The notes under the pieces: model-generated
Seen by the model: the letters and a program-made list of their open reading frames with translations, nothing else
The model's database searches: none
What the model was told of the DNA's origin: nothing
Program-made: the position numbers and the translations under genes
Shown: piece after piece, positions 1 through 6,561 of the stretch
Layout of the letters: the number at the start of each line of letters is the position of its first letter
Numbering within the stretch: position 1 is the first letter of the stretch
DNA from: Rhodanobacter sp. UBA5168
Lineage (GTDB): Bacteria > Pseudomonadota > Gammaproteobacteria > Xanthomonadales > Rhodanobacteraceae
Reading direction: 5' to 3'
DNA: 6,561 nucleotides
NCBI GenBank assembly: GCA_002413455.1
Contig: DHXA01000041.1
Location: 4,259-10,819 of the forward strand

Positions 1-73
1 TCGTGCCGTTCCCATCAGAAAGTCGACTCTGATCCGACCTGATTTCCTTCGTGCCCTTGGTCGCACGATCTGC
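1..73. other. Non-coding stretch downstream of the metallo-hydrolase gene
   Basis: Two short perfect inverted repeats are present: 6 bp (14-19 with 28-33, loop of 8) and 5 bp (50-54 with 63-67, loop of 8). The second sits 6 nt past the stop codon on the minus strand. Neither is followed by a run of T on either strand, so a terminator here is only a weak possibility. No gene is seen. Confidence 0.35.
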
Positions 74-1210
74 TCAATCAAGCGGCCACGGGAGCGAGCC
101 TGCGAGACGATCGGCTCCGGCGGCATCGACAGGATCGGGTTCGATGTCGTGTTTGCGGGTGATCCGTTCGCCGCGGCGCCACCATGGCGTCACCGGCCGC
201 CGCTGCACCGGCTCGACGGCTTCGCCGAGCTGCGGCAACAGCAGGTGTGTGCGCTGCGGGTCGGCCAGCGAGAGCAGCGTTTCCACCGGCTCGTCCCAGG
301 CGTGCGTGGACAGCGCGAACGTGCCCCAGTGCACCGGCATCAGCACGCCGCCGCCGAGCATCTCGTGTGCTGCCAGCGCATTGGCCGGGCCCAGGTGGAT
401 GTCGCCCCACGAGGGGTGGAATGCGCCGACTTCCAGCATCACCAGGTCGAACGGGCCGAGCCGGTCGCGAATGGCTTTGTATTCGCTGGTGAGCCCGGTG
501 TCGCCGCTGAAGAAGACGCTGTGCCGTTCGCCCTGCATGACCAGGGACGACCACAAGGTGAGGTTGCGATCCTTCAGGCCGCGCCCGGAGAAATGCTGCG
601 ACGGCGCGGCGGTGATGCTCAGGCCGGTGCCCGGCACGCGATGGGTCTGCCACCAGGCCAGCTCGGTGATGCGCGCCGGCGCGATGCCCCAGGCTTCCAG
701 GTGGGCGCCGACGCCGAGCGAGGTGACGAAGGGGACATCCGATTTCGCCAGCGCGCGGATGGTCGGGTAGTCCAGGTGATCGTAGTGATCGTGCGAGATC
801 ACCACCGCATCGATGTGCGGCAGGTCGCGCAGGCTGACCGGTACCGGCTGGAAGCGCTTGGGGCCAAGCAGGGTGAAGGGCGAGGCGCGCTGGCCCCACA
901 CCGGATCGGTCAGCACGCGCCAGCCATCGATCTCCAGCAGCACGGTGGAGTGGCCCAGCCAGGTGGCACGCAGTCCGCTGGTCGGTGGTTTCAGCCACGC
1001 GCCGCGCGGATCCTCGGCGGGCAGTGGCGCCGGTGGCGCGCGATCCGCATCGCCGCAGATGAAATCGCGCAGGGTGGGCCGCGGTGCGGAGGCGTCGCGC
1101 AAACCGGGCAACACCGGATGGATATTGCGCAACCGCTCGCCGTCCCACAGCGGCAGGTCGTGCAGGCGTTCAAGACGTTCACCCCGGGCGGGCTTGCCGA
1201 AAGATCGCAT
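74..1210 (-). CDS. Metallo-beta-lactamase-fold hydrolase, RomA/NAPE-PLD-like
   Basis: A 378-residue predicted cytosolic or peripheral enzyme with no signal peptide. The di-metal site is complete: SHDHYDH gives H140, H142, D144 and H145; PSQHFSGR gives H206; FFSGDTG gives D237; MPVHWGTF gives H294. The core begins at ATWLGHSTVLLEIDG (82-96), and TDPVWGQRASPF with GPKRFQPVPV (101-125) plus WGDIHLGP (268-275) are characteristic of the branch holding bacterial RomA-like proteins and eukaryotic N-acyl-phosphatidylethanolamine phospholipase D. Phosphodiester hydrolysis of a phospholipid is therefore plausible but unproven; many bacterial members have no known substrate. The N-terminal ~70 residues (RLHDLPLWDGERLRNIHPVL) match the usual family preamble. 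The C-terminal ~30 residues are Asp/Ala/Gly-rich and look like a loose tail. A good ribosome binding site precedes the ATG. It follows the ABC exporter on the same strand, which could mean a shared envelope-lipid role (inference). Confidence 0.93.
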   Translation of the reverse strand: MRSFGKPARGERLERLHDLPLWDGERLRNIHPVLPGLRDASAPRPTLRDFICGDADRAPPAPLPAEDPRGAWLKPPTSGLRATWLGHSTVLLEIDGWRVLTDPVWGQRASPFTLLGPKRFQPVPVSLRDLPHIDAVVISHDHYDHLDYPTIRALAKSDVPFVTSLGVGAHLEAWGIAPARITELAWWQTHRVPGTGLSITAAPSQHFSGRGLKDRNLTLWSSLVMQGERHSVFFSGDTGLTSEYKAIRDRLGPFDLVMLEVGAFHPSWGDIHLGPANALAAHEMLGGGVLMPVHWGTFALSTHAWDEPVETLLSLADPQRTHLLLPQLGEAVEPVQRRPVTPWWRRGERITRKHDIEPDPVDAAGADRLAGSLPWPLD

Positions 1211-1217
1211 GGCGTGG

Positions 1218-1222
1218 TTCCT
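1218..1222 (-). promoter_or_regulatory. Ribosome binding site of the metallo-hydrolase gene
   Basis: On the minus strand AGGAA lies 7 nt before the ATG at 1210, an ordinary Shine-Dalgarno spacing. It is the clearest such site in the window and fixes this start, which is also the first ATG of the frame. The rest of the 1211-1317 gap shows no gene, no T-run after a stem and no convincing promoter. Confidence 0.6.
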
Positions 1223-1317
1223 GTGGCTTGTGCGGCACTCATGAAGTGGGTGGTGCTATCGCATGCGTCCGATGCGGGTCGAAAGCCGGGCCTCAGGACA
1301 GGGATGCATCGCGCCGT

Positions 1318-3090
<1,773 letters not shown>

Positions 3091-3197
3091 GAGCTCTCGC
3101 AGGACGGATCGAAGACGCGGACTCGCGCAGGCGCGGGCAATGCCATTCAAGGTGGGGCGTGCGCCGGCCGATTCAATCCTTGCGGTGGCTTATCCGC
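3091..3197. other. 107-nt gap between the YigZ-like gene and the ABC exporter
   Basis: No gene is seen here. The longest in-frame extension of the ABC gene would start at a TTG at 3150, but the added 20 residues are Arg/Ala-rich and do not look like family sequence. A 4-bp stem (3116-3119 with 3124-3127) has no T-run and is too weak to call a terminator. The hexamer ATTCAA occurs twice (3145-3150 and 3171-3176); on the minus strand it reads TTGAAT, vaguely like a -35 box, but no matching -10 box was found. A promoter for the ABC gene could lie here but is not demonstrated. Confidence 0.4.
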
Positions 3198-3794
3198 TCA
3201 ATCCAGGCGATTCACGATGCTGCGGCCGCGGCTGATGTCGCTGATGCGCAGCTGGGCTTCGGCGACATGACTGTCCGGCAGGCGCAGCAGCAGTTCCACG
3301 CCATCGGCGCCGAAGGCTTCGTTTTCGATCTCGGCCTGCAAGTCTTTCAGGCGGGCCTTGAGCAGGGCGAGCTCGGCGAAATCGCAATGCACGCCGAGCC
3401 GCGCCATCGCCACGATCGGCACGCGCTCGGCGCGCCGCAGGCATTCGGCAGCGGTGCCGCCATACGCACGCACCAGGCCGCCCGCACCGAGCTTGATGCC
3501 GCCGTACCAGCGGGTCACCACGACCACGACACGATCCATGTCCTGACCTTCGATCGCCTGCAGGATCGGTCGCCCGGCGGTGCCGCCGGGTTCGCCGTCG
3601 TCGTTGAAGCGATAGTCCTGGCCGATGCGGTAGGCCCAGCAATTGTGCGTGGCCGTGGGCTCGCTCACGTCGTGCAGGAAAGCCAGCGCCTGTTCGGGTG
3701 AGCCGGCCGGTGCGGCCAGTGCGAGGAAGCGGCTCTTCTTGATTTCTTCCTGATGGCGACACGGCTGGGCCAGCGTGAACAACGCTCCGCTCAT
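3198..3794 (-). CDS. yigZ: YigZ/IMPACT family protein (UPF0029)
   Basis: A 198-residue protein of the family containing E. coli YigZ and eukaryotic IMPACT. The N-terminal domain (about 1-120) carries the signature: HNCWAYRIG at 50-58, FNDDGEPGGTAGRPIL at 63-78 and VTRWYGGIKLGAGGLVRAYG at 93-112. The C-terminal part (about 130-195) fits the smaller DUF1949-type ferredoxin-like domain (LGVHCDFAELALLKARLK). Length is close to the family norm of about 200. Eukaryotic IMPACT acts on the GCN1/GCN2 translation-control pathway; the bacterial role is not settled, and nucleic-acid or ribosome-related binding has been proposed. The frame could extend 14 codons upstream to 3836, but ATG 3794 is chosen because its ATGA overlaps the upstream stop and the family begins near there. 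No Shine-Dalgarno is visible, so translation probably depends on coupling to the gene before it. Coupling to an ECF sigma/anti-sigma pair is unusual. Confidence 0.93.
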   Translation of the reverse strand: MSGALFTLAQPCRHQEEIKKSRFLALAAPAGSPEQALAFLHDVSEPTATHNCWAYRIGQDYRFNDDGEPGGTAGRPILQAIEGQDMDRVVVVVTRWYGGIKLGAGGLVRAYGGTAAECLRRAERVPIVAMARLGVHCDFAELALLKARLKDLQAEIENEAFGADGVELLLRLPDSHVAEAQLRISDISRGRSIVNRLD

Positions 3795-4756
3795 GGCTTG
3801 CGCAGTTGCGCGCGGAGCTCCGGCGGCAGCTTCCACTGCGGATGCGTGCGCTGGAATGCGGTCAGGCGCTGCCGCGCTTCGTCATCGTGACCGTGCTTGA
3901 ACAGCTGCTGGATCTTGTCCAGCTCCTGCGCCGGTGTATCGCTGGCGTTCGGTGCGGCGATGTCGTTCGCTGAAAATGCGGCGGGCGCCGGGGCAATCGC
4001 GGGCATCTCCGTTGCGGCTTCGGCCACCGGTGGCTTGGCCATGGCCGAATTACTGGCCGTCTCTTGCAGCGTCGCGGGGGGTGCGGCAGGCGCAGCTGCC
4101 GGGGCCGGGGCGAAGCGGGTCAACCCGCCGGCCACCTGGGCTTTGCTGGAGGCGCGTTCCGTACGCTGATCGGCTGCGGTCTTGCGTAACGAGTTCGTCG
4201 CAGCCGTACGCGAAGCCGCCACAACCATTTTCGGCGGCGGTTGCTTGGATGGCTCCATCGGAGGGGGGGGCGCGGGTTCCGTCGACTGCGTCGCTGCGGC
4301 AGGCGCTGCGGCACGCGGCAGCGGCGCTGCCGCCGTGGCCTGCGCCGGTGCGGCGCTATCCATGGCCGCTGGCGTCGATGGGACCGGAGGCAGTTCGCGC
4401 ATATGCCAGGCGAGTCCGGCAGCGAGCACCAGGGTCGCGGCACTGCTCAGTGCGATCAGCCAGCGTGGCCTGGCCCTGCTGCCGAGCCCGGTGGATTTCG
4501 CGTCGGTTTGTCCTGTCGTGGCATCCGGCCTCGGGTGCACCCAGTCGCCACGCTCCCGTGGCGATTTCCGACGTTCGGGGGCGGCATGCTGTCCATCGCT
4601 TGCCAGCGCCCGCGCGGCGGCGCGCAGCACCGCCGCATCAAGCGCAGGAGCCGGCTCGCTGTGCGGCAACTGGCGATAAAGCGCGGCCAACTCGGCTTCG
4701 CCGGGCAACTTCTCGTCCGGTTCGCGTGGATCCTGCGGCGGCAGCTGGTTGGTCAT
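3791..4756 (-). CDS. Single-pass membrane protein, probable anti-sigma factor of the adjacent ECF sigma
   Basis: A 321-residue protein. Residues 1-97 are charged and helical (GEAELAALYRQLPHSEPAPA, AAVLRAAARAL) and predicted cytosolic. One hydrophobic span follows RARPRW at about 99-117 (LIALSSAATLVLAAGLAWHM). Residues ~120-275 are an Ala/Pro-rich low-complexity region suited to crossing the periplasm. The last ~45 residues (ELDKIQQLFKHGHDDEARQRL, then HPQWKLPPELRAQL) look like a short amphipathic helical pair, similar to one TPR unit. There are no cysteines, so it is not a zinc-binding ZAS-type anti-sigma factor. The ATG at 4756 lies inside the sigma gene's end as ATGA, and its own stop overlaps the YigZ-like start the same way. 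Topology and operon position support an anti-sigma role: a cytosolic end to hold the sigma factor and a periplasmic end to sense. No catalogued domain was recognised. An eight-base C tract lies in codons ~163-165. Confidence 0.72.
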   Translation of the reverse strand: MTNQLPPQDPREPDEKLPGEAELAALYRQLPHSEPAPALDAAVLRAAARALASDGQHAAPERRKSPRERGDWVHPRPDATTGQTDAKSTGLGSRARPRWLIALSSAATLVLAAGLAWHMRELPPVPSTPAAMDSAAPAQATAAAPLPRAAAPAAATQSTEPAPPPPMEPSKQPPPKMVVAASRTAATNSLRKTAADQRTERASSKAQVAGGLTRFAPAPAAAPAAPPATLQETASNSAMAKPPVAEAATEMPAIAPAPAAFSANDIAAPNASDTPAQELDKIQQLFKHGHDDEARQRLTAFQRTHPQWKLPPELRAQLRKP

Positions 4757-5307
4757 TCGGATAGCACTTCGCGTAATCGGGTCATGGCATAGCGCAGGCG
4801 CGACTTCACCGTCTCGCGGCCGGCTCCGGTCACCGTGGCGATCTCTTCCAGAGTGAGTTCCTGCTCCAGCCGCAACAACACGGCAGTGCGCTGTTCGTGC
4901 GGCAGCTGTTCGATCGCGCGCTGCAGGCCGCTACGACGCTCGAACTCGGAAAGGGCATGATCGGGTTGTTCCCATTCCGGCGTGGCGACGTTGGCCAGTG
5001 CGACCTCGGCTTCGTCGCCGTCAGCCATCGGTCGCTGGCGGCGCGCGCTGTCGATCATCAGGTTGTGCGCGATCTGCAGCAGCCAGGTGCTGAACTTCGC
5101 CTGCGGCTGGTAGCGTGCGCGTGCGCTGATCACCCGGCTCCAGGTTTCCTGGAACAGCTCGTCGGTACGATGCGGGTCGCGCACGCTGCGCAGCAGAAAC
5201 CGGTAGAGCATGCCGCGATGGCGCGCATACAGCGCTTCGAACGCGGCGAGATCACCGCGCGCATAGGCAAGCATCAGCATCGCATCGGGATCGACCGCAG
5301 CATCCAT
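4753..5307 (-). CDS. ECF (group 4) RNA polymerase sigma factor
   Basis: A 184-residue protein that would direct RNA polymerase to a dedicated promoter set, normally under control of a partner anti-sigma factor. Region 2 covers about residues 20-88: AFEALYARHRGMLYRFLLR, DELFQETWSRVI, then FSTWLLQIAHNLMIDSARR, the usual region 2.3-2.4 segment. A charged linker with many Asp and Glu (about 92-124) leads to region 4 (about 126-178), with LPHEQRTAVLLRLEQELT and the helix-turn-helix LEEIATVTGAGRETVKSRLR. Length is typical. The ATG at 5307 is chosen because homology-like sequence begins there. The frame stays open to 5571, but that extension is Pro/Arg/Ala-rich and crosses the inverted repeats. No good Shine-Dalgarno precedes 5307, so the start is slightly uncertain. 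The stop overlaps the next gene's start by four bases. No -35/-10 pair was convincing. The regulon cannot be read from this window. Confidence 0.93.
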   Translation of the reverse strand: MDAAVDPDAMLMLAYARGDLAAFEALYARHRGMLYRFLLRSVRDPHRTDELFQETWSRVISARARYQPQAKFSTWLLQIAHNLMIDSARRQRPMADGDEAEVALANVATPEWEQPDHALSEFERRSGLQRAIEQLPHEQRTAVLLRLEQELTLEEIATVTGAGRETVKSRLRYAMTRLREVLSE

Positions 5308-5374
5308 GGGGAGCGAGCGTAAGCCAAATCGCCTGCCAGCGGGTAGGCCGGAATGTCCCGGCGCGTCGCTCTGT

Positions 5375-5449
5375 CCTCGTCGCCATCCACACCATGGCGA
5401 AGGGACGATCGCGCCCGGCATGGGCGTCGCGATGGCGTGGATGACGAGG
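5375..5449 (-). repeat. Long imperfect inverted repeat (stem-loop) between the VWA gene and the sigma gene
   Basis: Arms 5375-5400 and 5427-5449 pair as a 7-bp outer stem (5375-5381 with 5443-5449), a 3-nt bulge at 5382-5384, and a further 16 positions. These hold 14 Watson-Crick pairs, one A/C opposition (5391/5436) and one G/G mismatch (5396/5431). In minus-strand RNA the A/C opposition becomes a G-U wobble, which slightly favours function in minus-strand transcripts. The loop holds a second stem, 5412-5416 with 5422-5426. No T-run follows on either strand, so it is not a canonical intrinsic terminator. It could be a leader structure for the sigma operon, an RNA-stability hairpin behind the VWA gene, or a copy of a dispersed palindromic repeat. 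Confidence 0.55.
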
Positions 5450-5538
5450 TCCGGCCCCGCCGGGCGAGGGCGGCGGGGGAGGACTGCAGCGGGGGTCTTG
5501 CCTGCAGTCACTGCCGCGGTCCGCACAGCGGGGCCGGA
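5450..5538 (-). other. Structured intergenic segment with nested, competing inverted repeats
   Basis: An 11-bp perfect inverted repeat pairs 5450-5460 with 5528-5538 and starts 4 nt after the VWA stop codon. It encloses a perfect 8-bp hairpin, 5482-5489 with 5502-5509. A second perfect 8-bp hairpin, 5455-5462 with 5471-5478, shares positions 5455-5460 with the 11-bp stem, so the two cannot form together. The segment abuts the long stem-loop at 5449 directly. Mutually exclusive stems are typical of attenuator-type leaders, but G+C richness makes short stems likely by chance. No poly-T, RBS or leader-peptide gene that would complete an attenuator was identified. Confidence 0.35.
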
Positions 5539-5542
5539 AACT

Positions 5543-6561
5543 TCAACGCGCCGCGGTATCGCTGTCGGCATGAACGCGGGTGGCCAGTCCGTCGGCCAGC
5601 TTCACCAGTTGCACGAAGCCGGCGCGATAGCCGCTGGCATCGTCGCCACGCGCGCCGTTGGCGAGCGCGGCAATCTGCGTGTAACCGTAGCCGTCCAGGT
5701 ATTTGCCGCCGCGCAAGGCATCGGCGAAGGCGGCCACCGCGGCGGCATAACGCAGGCGCTCGCTGGGTTGTGCCCCAGCCTGCGAAGTGATCGGCTGTTC
5801 GATCAGCTTGCTGTCCGATTGTCCCGGCAGCTTGTAGCGCAGGCGCAGGAAGGCCAGTTCGCTGCCACCCTTGGGCGGTGCTGTCTTGTCGCCATAGCGC
5901 AGCGGATCGATGCGCGCGGCATCCGAACCCTTTGGAGTGATCTCGTAGATCGCGGTGACGTTGGCGCCCGCACCGATCTCGCCGGCGTCGACCTTGTCGT
6001 TGTTGAAATCCTCGCGCTTCAGCAGGCGCTTCTCGTAGCCGATCAGGCGGTATTCCTGCACTTGCGACGGATTGAACTCGACCTGGATCTTCACGTCCTT
6101 CGCGATCGTCAGCAAGGTGGCGGACATCTCGTCGACCAGCACGCGGCGGCCTTCCTGCAGGCTGTCGATGTAGTGGTGGCTGCCGTTGCCCACGTCGGCC
6201 AGCATCACCGCCATGGCGTCGTTGTAGTTGCCCTCGCCGAAGCCCAGCGTGGTCAACGCGACGCCGCTCTTGCGGTGATCCTCGATCGTCGTCTTCAGCG
6301 CCTCCTCGCTGACCGTGCCGACGTTGAAGTCGCCGTCGGTGGCAAGGATCACCCGGTTCACGCCACCCTTGATGAAGCCCTGTTCCGCCTGCGCATACGC
6401 CAGCTCGATGCCGGCGCCGCCATTGGTGGAGCCGCCTGCGCCGAGGCCGTCGATCGCCGCGTCGATGGTGGCGTGCCGGTCGCCTGCGGTCGAGGGCAGG
6501 GCGACGCCGGCATAGCCTGCATAAGTGACGATCGCCACGCGATCCTGCTGACGCAGTTCAC
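5543..6561 (-). CDS. YfbK-like von Willebrand factor A domain protein, C-terminal part (N-terminus off the window)
   Basis: The frame is open to the right edge. It reads ELRQQDR before a GTG codon at 6538, which fits mid-domain sequence rather than a start, so the gene is cut by the window; 338 residues are visible. The first ~125 residues are the second half of a VWA domain, with GGSTNGGAGIELAY supplying the MIDAS threonine and ATDGDFNVG the MIDAS aspartate. The DxSxS part must lie off-window. Next come GFGEGNYND, then IAKDVKIQVEFNP and YRLIGYEKRLLKREDFNNDKVDAGEIGAG, which I recognise as the C-terminal domain (DUF3520) of YfbK-type proteins. Family members are usually about 550-600 residues and often exported or lipid-anchored, which cannot be checked here. 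The molecular role of the family is poorly known; metal-dependent protein binding at the envelope is the usual assumption. It lies 235 nt upstream of the ECF sigma gene on the same strand. Family call is firm, function is not. Confidence 0.93.
   Translation of the reverse strand, partial: ELRQQDRVAIVTYAGYAGVALPSTAGDRHATIDAAIDGLGAGGSTNGGAGIELAYAQAEQGFIKGGVNRVILATDGDFNVGTVSEEALKTTIEDHRKSGVALTTLGFGEGNYNDAMAVMLADVGNGSHHYIDSLQEGRRVLVDEMSATLLTIAKDVKIQVEFNPSQVQEYRLIGYEKRLLKREDFNNDKVDAGEIGAGANVTAIYEITPKGSDAARIDPLRYGDKTAPPKGGSELAFLRLRYKLPGQSDSKLIEQPITSQAGAQPSERLRYAAAVAAFADALRGGKYLDGYGYTQIAALANGARGDDASGYRAGFVQLVKLADGLATRVHADSDTAAR

Noticed and set aside
78..1148. A 356-codon minus-strand frame overlapping the metallo-hydrolase in another register
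   Set aside because: It is Arg/Ala/Pro-rich with no domain, while the overlapping frame carries the complete HxHxDH site and a good ribosome binding site.
1260..1311. Inverted repeat (1270-1275 with 1306-1311) and palindromes (1260-1267, 1303-1310) in the gap after the ABC gene
   Set aside because: The stem is only 6 bp with a 30-nt loop, no T-run follows, and 6-8-base palindromes are expected by chance. Not enough for a terminator or operator.
3934..4764. Plus-strand open frames antisense to the anti-sigma-like gene
   Set aside because: They mirror the Ala/Pro-rich coding sequence and show no recognisable protein features. The minus-strand gene is fixed by overlaps at both ends.
5308..5345. 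A possible sigma-54-like promoter (TGGCAG followed by TTTGGC) just upstream of the sigma gene
   Set aside because: The GG-to-GC spacing is 11 nt rather than the required 10, and the elements sit too close to the start codon to leave a normal leader.
5348..5361. Near-palindrome CCGGAATGTCCCGG upstream of the sigma gene as an operator
   Set aside because: Short and imperfect with G+C-rich arms, no second copy seen, and no known operator matched.

Overview
The window is GC-rich by eye (roughly two thirds G+C) and densely packed. All six genes read on the minus strand, so transcription runs from high to low coordinates. The proteins look proteobacterial: a YfbK-type VWA protein, an ECF sigma factor with a membrane-anchored partner, YigZ/IMPACT, an MsbA-related ABC exporter and a RomA/NAPE-PLD-like metallo-hydrolase. 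The Ala/Pro-rich anti-sigma-like protein and the gene mix suggest a gammaproteobacterium of the Xanthomonadales (Xanthomonadaceae or Rhodanobacteraceae). That assignment is inferred from general familiarity, not from a database search.

In transcription order: (1) 6561-5543 is the C-terminal part of a YfbK-like von Willebrand factor A protein whose N-terminus lies beyond the right edge. (2) 5542-5308 is a 235-nt non-coding gap with several strong inverted repeats, some mutually exclusive. (3) 5307-4753 is an ECF sigma factor. (4) 4756-3791 is a single-pass, cysteine-free, Ala/Pro-rich protein that is probably its anti-sigma factor. (5) 3794-3198 is a YigZ/IMPACT-family protein. (6) After a 107-nt gap, 3090-1318 is a complete half-size ABC exporter. 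(7) After a second 107-nt gap, 1210-74 is a metallo-beta-lactamase-fold hydrolase with a clear Shine-Dalgarno site. The last 73 nt hold only two short inverted repeats.

Genes 3, 4 and 5 are joined by two 4-nt ATGA overlaps (4753-4756 and 3791-3794), so the sigma factor, its membrane partner and the YigZ-like protein are probably translated as one coupled unit. A sigma factor upstream of a one-pass protein with a cytosolic N-terminus is the usual layout of an envelope-responsive ECF pair. The exporter and the NAPE-PLD-like hydrolase are both plausibly lipid- or envelope-related, but this is inference.

No mobile element, CRISPR array, tRNA or rRNA was seen. Apart from one coupled operon with an unusual third member, a structured intergenic RNA candidate and a mononucleotide tract in the anti-sigma-like gene, the region looks like ordinary chromosomal sequence. 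I found no strong evidence for a wholly new system.
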